A stretch of 64,000 bases of DNA, from NCBI RefSeq assembly GCF_002223055.1, contig NZ_NKFL01000006.1, positions 2,232,001-2,296,000 of the forward strand. Direction: 5' to 3'. Shown piece after piece: positions 42,996-51,066 of this stretch; positions within the stretch are counted from its first letter, which is position 1; each line of letters opens with the position of its first letter. The translations under genes and the position numbers were made by a program. The notes beneath the pieces were generated by a model. That model was not told the DNA's origin, made no database searches, and saw only the letters and a program-made list of their open reading frames with translations. This stretch comes from Burkholderia sp. HI2500. GTDB taxonomy: Bacteria; Pseudomonadota; Gammaproteobacteria; Burkholderiales; Burkholderiaceae.

Positions 42996-44038
42996 CACAG
43001 ATGCTCCACTTGCAGGATCGCATCGGCGAACGCCTGCGGCGCTTCCTGCGGCAGGTTGTGGCCGATGCCGCCGGTGATCGTGCGGTGCTGGTACTTGCCG
43101 GTGAACTTCTTCGCGTAGGCGGCCGGCGCCGGATGCGGCGCGCCGTTCGCGTCGCCTTCCATCGTGATCGTCGGCACGGTGATCGCCGGCCCGGCCGCGA
43201 GGCGGCGCTCGATGTCGTCGTACTGCGCTTCGCCCTTCGCGAGCCCGAGGCGCCAGCGATAGTTGTGAATCACGACGGCGACGTGATCGGGGTTCTGGAA
43301 CGATGCGGCCGTGCGCGCATAGGTTTCGTCGGAGAACTGCCATTTCGGCGACGCGAGCTGCCAGATCAGCTTGTTGAACGCATCGCGGTTCTGCGTGTAG
43401 CCGAGTTCGCCGCGCTCGGTCGTGAAATAGAACTGATACCACCACTGGAGCTCGGCCTGCGGCGGCAGCGGCGCGGCGTTCGCCGCCTGGCTGCCGATCA
43501 GGTAGCCGCTCACCGACACCAGCGCCTTCACGCGCTGCGGCCACAGCGCCGCGATCACGTCGGCCGTGCGTGCGCCCCAGTCGTAGCCGCCGAACACCGC
43601 GCGGTCGATCTTCAGCGCATCCATCAACGCGACGATGTCGACGGCCGTCACGGCCTGCTGGCCGTTGCGCACCGTGTCGGCCGAACGGAACGTCGTCGAC
43701 CCGTAGCCGCGCAGGTACGGCACGATCACGCGATAGCCGGCCGCGACGAGCAGCGGCGCGACTTCCGCGTAGCTGTAGATGTCGTACGGCCAGCCGTGCA
43801 GCAGGAACACGACCGGGCCGTTCTTCGGCCCGAGGTCCGCATACCCGACGTTGAGCACGCCCGCGTCGATCTGGTGAATCGTGCCCAGCGACGCGACGCC
43901 GGCCGCGCGCTTTGCGGGCGCTGCATCGGGCGCCGACTGCGCATGCGCGAGGGCGCTGAAGCCGAGGTCGGCGAGGCTCAGGCTGGCCAGCGTCGTACCG
44001 AGGATCAGGCGGCGGCGGGTGTTCACGGTTTCAGGCAT
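42995..44038 (-). CDS. Tat-exported alpha/beta hydrolase (epoxide hydrolase / haloalkane dehalogenase type)
   Basis: 347 aa. A twin-arginine signal (TRRRLILGTTLASLSL) precedes the fold. Motifs: VVFLLHGWPYDIYSYAEVAPLL (HGWP oxyanion loop), GYDWGARTADVIAALWP with the nucleophile Asp in the YDWG elbow, and GGIGHNLPQEAP with the catalytic His. An Asp nucleophile points to epoxide or halide substrates rather than esters. It overlaps the P460-like gene by TGATG. The upstream gap to 44307 contains a GATAC direct-repeat element. Confidence 0.85.
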   Translation of the reverse strand: MPETVNTRRRLILGTTLASLSLADLGFSALAHAQSAPDAAPAKRAAGVASLGTIHQIDAGVLNVGYADLGPKNGPVVFLLHGWPYDIYSYAEVAPLLVAAGYRVIVPYLRGYGSTTFRSADTVRNGQQAVTAVDIVALMDALKIDRAVFGGYDWGARTADVIAALWPQRVKALVSVSGYLIGSQAANAAPLPPQAELQWWYQFYFTTERGELGYTQNRDAFNKLIWQLASPKWQFSDETYARTAASFQNPDHVAVVIHNYRWRLGLAKGEAQYDDIERRLAAGPAITVPTITMEGDANGAPHPAPAAYAKKFTGKYQHRTITGGIGHNLPQEAPQAFADAILQVEHL

Positions 44039-44182
44039 GACTCGTTCTCCAGTGTCGATCGCTAAGGAAGGGGGACCACGGCGCGCAGGGGCGCTCGGGA
44101 ATCCGCGTTCGCGGCGGCGGCGCTGGCACTGCGCTGCCGTGTGAATCGCTTCACCGGATTTATATCCGATCCATCCAGAGGC

Positions 44183-44202
44183 TTTGTATCCCAACGTATC
44201 TG
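44183..44202 (-). promoter_or_regulatory. GATAC direct-repeat element, copy 2
   Basis: Minus strand CAGATACGTTGGGATACAAA, agreeing with the element at 42312-42331 in CAGATAC-N5-GATACAAA. It lies about 145 bases upstream of the hydrolase-P460 pair. Confidence 0.4.
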
Positions 44203-44307
44203 TGCGTGAACACGACACACGGCGATTCAAAAATCGTGCTGGAGAGGCGTGCCTACAGGGGAATCAGCCCGCAGTCCCCCTTCAACCACGCTGACATGAG
44301 AATCCGC

Positions 44308-44562
44308 TCACACCTTCCGATCCGGCAGGATATGCGCACGAATCGACCGTCCCCGCCACGACAGGTGATCGATCCGTGCGCGCAACGTGTAGAGCGCCAC
44401 CGACGACAGCGTACTGAACCTGAGCAGCGCGATCGGGTTACCGATCCCGGCCGGCACCCGCTCGATCGAATCGAACAGCGGGAATCCATACCGGGTCAGA
44501 AACGCGCCGACCTCGTCGTCGCGTGCGTGTTCTTCGACATTGACCAGCAACAGTTCGGCCAT
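44308..44562 (-). CDS. Small uncharacterised protein downstream of ackA
   Basis: 84 aa with AAGGAG before ATG 44562, starting MAELLLVNVEEHARDDEVGAFL. No signal peptide, no membrane segment; the middle (ERVPAGIGNPIALLRFSTLSSVALYTLRARIDHLSW) is amphipathic. It lies 28 bases past the ackA stop and is probably the last gene of the fabI-DUF3141-pta-ackA operon. Function unknown. Confidence 0.65.
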   Translation of the reverse strand: MAELLLVNVEEHARDDEVGAFLTRYGFPLFDSIERVPAGIGNPIALLRFSTLSSVALYTLRARIDHLSWRGRSIRAHILPDRKV

Positions 44563-44590
44563 GACGGCTCCTTTCTCGATTCGACCGCCG

Positions 44591-45769
44591 TCACCGGATC
44601 AGCCGGCGCGTATGGTGCGCGATCATCAGTTCTTCGTTGGTCGGGATCACCCACGCCGACACGCGGCTCGACGCCGTCGTGAGCAGCGGCCCGCCGGCCT
44701 GGTTCGCGTCGACGTCGATCTCGACGCCGAGCCAGGCCGCACGGCGCATCACGCCTTCGCGAATCGCCGCCGCATGCTCGCCGATCCCCGCCGTGAAGAC
44801 GATCGCGTCGATGCCTTCCATGGCGGCGGCGAGCGACCCGAGTTCGCGCGCGATGCGATCGACGTACAGCTCGATCGCGAAGCGCGCATGCGGATCGTCG
44901 CTCGCGAGCAGCGTGCGCATGTCGCTCGAGATGCCGGACACGCCGAGCAACCCGGAGCGCCGATAGATCAGATCCTCGACGGCACGCACGTCCATCCCGA
45001 GCTCTTCCATCAGGAAGAGCACGACGCCCGGGTCCAGGTTGCCGCAGCGCGTGCCCATCGGCAGCCCGTCGACGGCGGTGAACCCCATCGTGCTCGCGAC
45101 ACTCTTGCCCGCCACGAGCGCGCACATGCTCGCGCCGTTGCCGAGGTGGGCGACGACCGTGCGCCCGCGCGCCGCCAGTGGCGCGACGTCGGGCAGCACG
45201 CTCGCGATGTACTCGTACGAGAGCCCGTGGAATCCATAGCGGCGCACGCCCCGGCTGGTGATCGACTCGGGCAGCGCGAACGCCTGGGTCACTGCGGGCT
45301 GCGTGCGGTGGAATGCCGTGTCGAAGCAGGCCACCTGCTCGATGCCGGGCTGCACCGTTTCGAGGATGCGAATCGGCGTCAGGTTGTGCGGTTGATGCAA
45401 CGGCGCGAGCGGCGTGAGCTTGTCCAGCTCGGCCACGATCTCGGGCGTGACGCGCACCGGGCCGCTGAAGCGTTGGCCGCCATGCACGACGCGATGGCCC
45501 ACCGCCGCGAGACGATGCCCTTCCTGGTGAGCCTCCAGGAACGCGGCGATCTGCTCGAGCCCTTCGTGATGGCCGAACGTCTCGACGCCGGCCCATTGCT
45601 GCTCGTGATGTTCCCCGTGATGGTCGACGGCACTGAAGTGCGCGGCGGCCGTGTAAAGCCCATCGACCTGACCGTGCACGATCAGCCCGAGCGTGTCGCC
45701 CTGCACGTCGAACGCGGAAAACTTGATGCTCGACGAGCCGGCATTCAACACCAGAATCACGTCCGCCAT
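44591..45769 (-). CDS. ackA: Acetate kinase
   Basis: 392 aa from ATG 45769. Acetokinase motifs: VLVLNAGSSSIKFSAFD at the N-terminus, RVVHGG, HLGNGASMCALVAGKSVASTMGFTAVDGLPMGTRCG in the centre, and FTAGIGEHAAAIRE near the end. It interconverts acetyl phosphate and ADP with acetate and ATP, giving ATP during fermentation. It follows the phosphotransacetylase gene almost without gap (start codon lies just 5 bases after the upstream stop), making a pta-ackA pair. Confidence 0.95.
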   Translation of the reverse strand: MADVILVLNAGSSSIKFSAFDVQGDTLGLIVHGQVDGLYTAAAHFSAVDHHGEHHEQQWAGVETFGHHEGLEQIAAFLEAHQEGHRLAAVGHRVVHGGQRFSGPVRVTPEIVAELDKLTPLAPLHQPHNLTPIRILETVQPGIEQVACFDTAFHRTQPAVTQAFALPESITSRGVRRYGFHGLSYEYIASVLPDVAPLAARGRTVVAHLGNGASMCALVAGKSVASTMGFTAVDGLPMGTRCGNLDPGVVLFLMEELGMDVRAVEDLIYRRSGLLGVSGISSDMRTLLASDDPHARFAIELYVDRIARELGSLAAAMEGIDAIVFTAGIGEHAAAIREGVMRRAAWLGVEIDVDANQAGGPLLTTASSRVSAWVIPTNEELMIAHHTRRLIR

Positions 45770-45773
45770 GCCG

Positions 45774-46712
45774 TCACCCCGCGTGCGCGGCCGCTTCACG
45801 CTGCCCATTCGCGACGAGCATCGCGACCGCGCATGAAGCCAGCCGGGTGATCAACGAATCGGCGCGACTCGTCAGGATGATCGGCACGCGCGCGCCGAGC
45901 ACGATCCCTGCGGCGTCCGCGCCGGCCAGGAACGACAGGCTCTTGGCGAGCATGTTGCCTGCTTCGAGGTCGGGCACCATCAGCACGTTCGCGTGCCCGG
46001 CCACCGGCGAATCGATCTGCTTGATGCGCGCGGCCTCCGGATCGATCGCGTTGTCGAGCGCAAGCGGGCCGTCGACGAGCGCGCCGGTAATCTGCCGCCG
46101 GTCCACCATCTTGCACAGCGCGGCGGCTTCGAGCGTCGACGGCACTTTCGGGTTGACCGTCTCCATCGCCGACAGGATCGCCACGCGCACCTGCGGAAAG
46201 GCCAGCGCATGCGCAAGATCGATCGCGTTCTGCAGGATGTCGACCTTTTCCTCGAGCGTCGGCGCGATATTGATCGCCGCGTCGGTCACGATCAGCGGAT
46301 CGGCATGCGCGGGCACGTCCATGACGAAGCAATGGCTGATGCGCCGGCCGGTGCGCAATCCGGCATCGTGACGCACCACTTCGGCCATGAGCTCGTCGGT
46401 GTGCAGGCTGCCCTTCATCAGCGCGGCCGCCCGCCCGTCGCGGACGAGTCGCACCGCCGCGGCTGCCGACGCCTCGCTGTACGGCGCATCGACGATCTCA
46501 TAGTCGCTGATCGACAGCCCGCACGCCGCGGCGGTCGCTTCGATCCGGGCCCGCGGGCCGACCAGGATCGGTTCGATCAGCCCCTTGCGCGCCGCCTCCA
46601 GCGCCCCTTCGAGCGAGCTTCGATCGCACGGGTGCGCGACGGCCGTCGGCATCGGCGCCAGCGTCCGGCAGTGTTCGATGAGGCGGAGATATTTCTCGTG
46701 TCTGTTTTCCAT
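45774..46712 (-). CDS. Phosphate acetyl/butyryltransferase
   Basis: 312 aa. The protein matches the catalytic domain of phosphate acyltransferases: GLIEPILVGPRARIEA, AVRLVRDGRAAALMKGSLHTDELM, DVPAHADPLIVTDAAINIAPTLEEKVDILQNAI, and GALVDGPLALDNAI with HANVLMVPDLEAGNMLAKSL. It exchanges CoA of acetyl- or butyryl-CoA for phosphate. It has no long N-terminal domain, unlike the E. coli Pta, so it belongs to the short PtaII/Ptb-type group. With AckA downstream it forms a substrate-level phosphorylation route. Confidence 0.9.
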   Translation of the reverse strand: MENRHEKYLRLIEHCRTLAPMPTAVAHPCDRSSLEGALEAARKGLIEPILVGPRARIEATAAACGLSISDYEIVDAPYSEASAAAAVRLVRDGRAAALMKGSLHTDELMAEVVRHDAGLRTGRRISHCFVMDVPAHADPLIVTDAAINIAPTLEEKVDILQNAIDLAHALAFPQVRVAILSAMETVNPKVPSTLEAAALCKMVDRRQITGALVDGPLALDNAIDPEAARIKQIDSPVAGHANVLMVPDLEAGNMLAKSLSFLAGADAAGIVLGARVPIILTSRADSLITRLASCAVAMLVANGQREAAAHAG

Positions 46713-46731
46713 CGTGGTTCCTGGCTGTCCG

Positions 46732-49080
46732 TCACTGCACACGCTCGAGGGCCGCTACCGGCTCCTTGGCCGGCCGCTTCGCGGGCGGCGCGCCCAGCAC
46801 CGCGCGGATGCGTTGCAGGGCCGCCCACTGTTGCTCGCTCACCGACGCGCTCTGCACGCGCGGATCGCCCAGCAGCTTGTCCAGCAACGTCAGCAGCCGC
46901 TGCCGATCCTCAGGCCGGACCAGCAGCGCCGGCAGCGTCGCGACGGCCTGCTGCGGCGCGTAGGTCGCGATGATTTCCTGCTCGCCGTAGATGCGCCGCC
47001 ACTGGTCGGGCGGCAGATCCGGCAGATACTCGGCGTAGGTTTCGGCGAGTTCACGCTCGGTCGCCAGCTGCGCCAGCGGAAACGGCTCGCCGCTGCGTTC
47101 GAGCAGAAAGGCTGCGCGCGCAACCGCCTCGGTGTAGCCGCCCCGATCGATCGACGCAAGCGCGTCCTTCACGAACGGCAGGTCGCGAGGGTCCGTCGCC
47201 GCCGGCGACGCGGCATGACGATCGCGATTCTGCTCCGCGAAATGAAGCATGAAGGGCTGCGTGTACAGCGTGAAAAACAGCGACTCGGTGCTCGCATCGC
47301 GCATCGCGCGGAAAAAATCGAGCGACGCGCTGACGACGTCCGAGCCACGGCGTTCGAGCTTGCGCCACGGTTCGATATCGTCGGCCTGCTGGCGATGCGC
47401 GTTGACCGTGTCGGCAGCCGGCTTCAGCCAGCCAAGCCACGGGTTCAGATCGGAAAACGCCCAGCGCTGAAAACGCAGCGGATGAAATTCCCGCAACGCG
47501 CGCGCCGTGGTTTCGTTCGAGGCTTGCTGCACGAACGGCTGCATGAACAGTTCATAGGCGCGCTGCGTGAATTCGGACAGCTCGGCGACCGCCTCGAACG
47601 CCTGTTCGTCCTTGCGCCCGAAGCGGTTGAAGTGTTGCGCGATCTCTTCGAGACGGTGCTCGGCGAACGTGACCTCGTAAGCGACTTTCCCGTCGGCGCC
47701 TTTCACTTCCTCGATCGACATCGCATAGAGGCCGGGCGGCAGCGTTTCGACGGCATCCAGCACGCTGACGATCTGTGCGTGCTCCTTCTTCGCGACCTTG
47801 CCCGACACGAAGATGCCCAGATGCCCGACATCCTCTTCCATCAACCCGATGATCACCTGCCCGCGCGACTTGATCTCCTCGGTGCTGCCGTAGATGTCCG
47901 CGACCCAGTTGAACGCCTGCTGCGGCGGCGTGATGTTGTCGCCCATCGACGCGAACAGGATGATCGGCGAGCGGATCTCGCGCAGGTCGAACGCCTTGCC
48001 CGTCCCGTCCCGCACCTCGCCGGACCAGAGCTTGTTGCCGATGAACAGGTTGCGCGTGATCCATTCGATCTCCTCGCGGTTCATCAGGTAGTAGCCGCCC
48101 CACCAGCGCTCGAACTCGAGGAAGCGCGGCGGCTCGGTGTCGATGTGGTCGTACACGTGGTAATACTTGTCCCACAACGTGTTCGCCGGGTTCAGGTTCT
48201 CGAAGTTCTGCACGAGATACGCGCCGTCGAACTTGCCGTTGCCGAGGTCCGACGAGAACGACGCGAGCCAGGTGCCGCCGAGCAGGCCGCCGGCATAGCG
48301 CATCGGATTGTCGCCGGGCCCGTCGCTCCACGCGCCGCTCCAGTACGACATCGGCGCACCATTGATGACGATCGGGCCCGTATCGTCCGCCGACGAGCTC
48401 GCGAGCATCATCGCGGCCCAGCCGCCCTGGCAGTTGCCGACGATGGCCGGCTTGAGGCTGTCCGGATGCAGCGCCCGCACTTTGCGGACGAACGCCTGTT
48501 CCGCCGCACACACGTCGAGCAGCGTCTGGCCGGGCTCGGGTTCCTGGAAGAACACGACGAAGTACACCGGATGCCCCGCGCGCAACGCCACGCCGACCTG
48601 CGAATCGTCCTTGAAGCCGCCGATGCCGGGGCCGTGCCCCGCGCGCGGATCGATGATCAGGTAAGGCCGCTTGGCGGCGTCGACGATCACCCCTTCCGGC
48701 GGCTGGATGTGAACGAGCGCGTAATTGACGGGGCGCTCGAACTGCCGGCCGTCGAGCACGACGTCGTAGTCGAAATGCAGCACCGGCTTGAGCCCCTGGG
48801 CCGCGCGCTCGACGTATTGCGTGCCGCGCTCGCGCAACGTGTCCCAGAACAGCAGCGAGCGCTGGACGGCGTCGACCGCGTAATGCCATGCGCTCAACGG
48901 CGAGAGCGCTGTGGCGAAGGGCGCGGCGCCCGGGTCGTGGCCGGGGCTGTCGCTGCCGTCGAATGCTTCGCTCAACCGCTTTCCGTACTGTTCCAGCGCG
49001 TGCTGCGTGCGCTTTTGCAGGACGTGGACAATCTCCGCGGCGATCTCGTGACTGCGCGCCAGTTGCGTGGCAGCATCCAT
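46732..49080 (-). CDS. DUF3141 protein, PHA-synthase-like alpha/beta hydrolase fold
   Basis: 782 aa. The central part resembles class III/I polyhydroxyalkanoate synthases: YFVVFFQEPEPGQTLLDV, then GNCQGG as lipase-like box with Cys in the nucleophile place, and DVGHLGIFVSGKVAKKEH with a likely His. The C-terminal third (about 280 aa) is specific to DUF3141. It may form or bind hydroxyacyl polymers, or act as a hydrolase. In Burkholderia such genes occur beside pta-ackA in oxygen-limitation loci, as here. It lies 19 bases from pta. Confidence 0.82.
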   Translation of the reverse strand: MDAATQLARSHEIAAEIVHVLQKRTQHALEQYGKRLSEAFDGSDSPGHDPGAAPFATALSPLSAWHYAVDAVQRSLLFWDTLRERGTQYVERAAQGLKPVLHFDYDVVLDGRQFERPVNYALVHIQPPEGVIVDAAKRPYLIIDPRAGHGPGIGGFKDDSQVGVALRAGHPVYFVVFFQEPEPGQTLLDVCAAEQAFVRKVRALHPDSLKPAIVGNCQGGWAAMMLASSSADDTGPIVINGAPMSYWSGAWSDGPGDNPMRYAGGLLGGTWLASFSSDLGNGKFDGAYLVQNFENLNPANTLWDKYYHVYDHIDTEPPRFLEFERWWGGYYLMNREEIEWITRNLFIGNKLWSGEVRDGTGKAFDLREIRSPIILFASMGDNITPPQQAFNWVADIYGSTEEIKSRGQVIIGLMEEDVGHLGIFVSGKVAKKEHAQIVSVLDAVETLPPGLYAMSIEEVKGADGKVAYEVTFAEHRLEEIAQHFNRFGRKDEQAFEAVAELSEFTQRAYELFMQPFVQQASNETTARALREFHPLRFQRWAFSDLNPWLGWLKPAADTVNAHRQQADDIEPWRKLERRGSDVVSASLDFFRAMRDASTESLFFTLYTQPFMLHFAEQNRDRHAASPAATDPRDLPFVKDALASIDRGGYTEAVARAAFLLERSGEPFPLAQLATERELAETYAEYLPDLPPDQWRRIYGEQEIIATYAPQQAVATLPALLVRPEDRQRLLTLLDKLLGDPRVQSASVSEQQWAALQRIRAVLGAPPAKRPAKEPVAALERVQ

Positions 49081-49141
49081 AACACTGTTCTCCAGAGGGG
49101 CAAGGTGAATCCCGACGCATTCCGGGAGCGGCCGTCTCGCG

Positions 49142-49951
49142 TCAGCCGAGCACGTGCATCCCCGCGTCGATGTAGTGAACGCCGCCGGTCATCGCGCGTG
49201 CGCCATCGCTGGCAAGAAAGGTGCATAGCGCGCCGACGTCGTCGATGTCGAACGGCCGGCGCAATGGCGCACGCCGTGCGGTGTCGTCGAGCAGGTGATC
49301 GAAGTTCGGCAGCCCGGAGGCCGCGCGCGTGGGCAATGCACCGGGCGACACCGCATGCACGCGGATGCCGGCCGGCCCCAGCTCGACGGCCAGATAGCGA
49401 ACGGTGGCCTCCAGCGCCGCCTTGACCGGCCCCATCACGCCGTACTCGGCGATGACCTGGTCGGCGCCGATATAGGTCATTGCCATCAGGCTGCCACCGG
49501 AATCCATCAACGGCTCGGCAAGTTTCGCCATCCTGATGAACGAGTGGCAGGAAGTATCCATCGCGAGCGCGAACCCTTCCGGCGAACTGTCGACGACCCG
49601 CCCGTGCAGGTCGGCCCTCGGTGCATAGGCGACGGCATGCAGCAGAAAATCGAGGCGGCCCCACTGCTCGCCGATCGTGTCGAACACGTCGCGCATCTGG
49701 TCGGTTCGGCTGACGTCGAGCGGCATCGCGATCGCCGGCTTCAGCTGCTCCAGCAGCGGCTCGACGTACGGCAACGCTCGATCGGATTGCCAGGTCACGG
49801 CCAGTTCGGCCCCCGCTGCGTGAAAGGCGCGCGCACATCCCCAGGCGATGCTCTGCTCGTTCGCCAGGCCGACGACGATGCCTCTTTTGCCTTCAAGCGG
49901 CCGCACGCCATTGCCAGGCGCGCGCGACTCGCGCACGTCGTTATTCGTCAT
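49142..49951 (-). CDS. fabI: Enoyl-ACP reductase, FabI-type paralogue
   Basis: 269 aa. SDR fold with the FabI features: GKRGIVVGLANEQSIAWGCARAFHAAGAELAVTWQ, PLDVSRTDQMRDVFDTIGEQWGRLDFLLHAVAYAP, and the catalytic YGVMGPVK (Tyr-x6-Lys), followed by GGVHYIDAG. It reduces the trans-2 double bond of enoyl-ACP with NAD(P)H. Because it heads a fermentation-type operon with an ANR box upstream, it is likely an extra copy used under low oxygen rather than the housekeeping FabI. Confidence 0.92.
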   Translation of the reverse strand: MTNNDVRESRAPGNGVRPLEGKRGIVVGLANEQSIAWGCARAFHAAGAELAVTWQSDRALPYVEPLLEQLKPAIAMPLDVSRTDQMRDVFDTIGEQWGRLDFLLHAVAYAPRADLHGRVVDSSPEGFALAMDTSCHSFIRMAKLAEPLMDSGGSLMAMTYIGADQVIAEYGVMGPVKAALEATVRYLAVELGPAGIRVHAVSPGALPTRAASGLPNFDHLLDDTARRAPLRRPFDIDDVGALCTFLASDGARAMTGGVHYIDAGMHVLG

Positions 49952-50071
49952 CGCGAAACCTCGGAACGTATTTTTTCATCGGGCGAAACTGCGAAAGGGC
50001 CGAATTGCCTTAATGCCGCGAATCATTGTATTGAGGGTTTCAAACTACCAGATCATTCACGCGATATATGT

Positions 50072-50085
50072 TTGATTTTTATCAA
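50072..50085. promoter_or_regulatory. FNR/ANR box
   Basis: TTGAT-TTTT-ATCAA, a perfect match to the FNR/ANR consensus, centred 127 bases upstream of fabI. It should confer activation under low oxygen to the fabI-DUF3141-pta-ackA operon. The rest of the gap (49952-50435) is AT-richer and holds the promoter of the rightward lectin-like gene 351 bases away, which could share the site. Confidence 0.85.
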
Positions 50086-50435
50086 AATCGCTTTCAAATC
50101 AGATAATTACGATGGAATGTTTCGATCCGGAAGGATCGATTTCATCGATATGTCATTCAATCGTGGGCAATTCATCAGGCCAGCGTTGCAGGTCGACCCG
50201 TTCCCGACACGGTAGCGACCCTTCGTGTAATCGCATGTAATTGATCCAGCGATGTGGCGGGCCTAATGTTTGTCCCAGGCAGACGCCCATCATTAAACCT
50301 TGCCAATCAAGCGCCGACGATTTTTCGTCGACTATATGCAGATGCATCAAGGGCAAGAATGATTTACACGCGAGGCTGCTGTCGGGAAAGAAGCGTTCAT
50401 TTATCGACTCATCCAATTACCGCTCAGAGGAAAAA

Positions 50436-50876
50436 ATGGCAAAAATTTATTACTCGGCCGACAACAGCTGGCTCATCGGCGTCACCGATCGCGTCAAAGG
50501 CAACAGGTTGGTGCTCCTTCCCACCAGTACGGACAACCTGTATACCGAGTGGGACTTCCAACCGGATGGCGGAATCACGCTGCACAGCGACCCCACGCTC
50601 GCCATCGACTGCGGAACGGTATCCGCCGAGCAATACCTTTACCTGAACACCTACAAGAAAAACAACGCGTCGGCCTCTCAGCAATGGCAATTCGACCCGC
50701 AATCGGACGACGCGCAATCGGGCTACATCGAAAACGTGAGCAATTCGCAACTTGTCTTCGATCTCCAGTGGAGAAACGTCGCGAAGGGCACGTACATCTG
50801 GACGTTCACGGCCAACGCATCGGATGCGGAGATCTGGAGCCCGGTTCCCGTCCCGCAGGATTCGTTCAAGAAGTGA
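50436..50876 (+). CDS. Ricin-B/beta-trefoil-like lectin-type protein
   Basis: 146 aa with GAGG before the ATG. It has no signal peptide. Three sub-repeats of about 45 residues can be seen, each ending in an aromatic cap: YTEWDFQPDG, SQQWQFDPQS and AEIWSPVP, with hydrophobic strands between (LVLLP, LYLNTY, YIENVSNSQLVFDL). This pattern fits a QxW-type beta-trefoil, a carbohydrate-binding fold. Base composition of the gene and its upstream region is less GC-rich than the neighbours. Ligand unknown. Confidence 0.6.
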   Translation: MAKIYYSADNSWLIGVTDRVKGNRLVLLPTSTDNLYTEWDFQPDGGITLHSDPTLAIDCGTVSAEQYLYLNTYKKNNASASQQWQFDPQSDDAQSGYIENVSNSQLVFDLQWRNVAKGTYIWTFTANASDAEIWSPVPVPQDSFKK

Positions 50877-51066
50877 CCTGACCCGGGCTTCGGTGGTGTG
50901 CCGATTGAGTTGTTCGGCGCACCATCGTTCGTCACTGCCGGTTCGCATGACACACCGAATCGCAGGCAGCCGAGGTTGCCATCCGCGTGGCCGTGCTGAA
51001 CCGCAAAGCAGAAACGAACGCAGGCCGCATGACCGCGCCGGCCCGCGTTCGCCATTCCTTCCCCGC

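Noticed and set aside
46585..49425. Very long rightward open frame (946 codons) antisense to the DUF3141 and neighbouring genes
   Set aside because: It crosses three real genes on the other strand and has no recognisable feature; expected from third-position GC.
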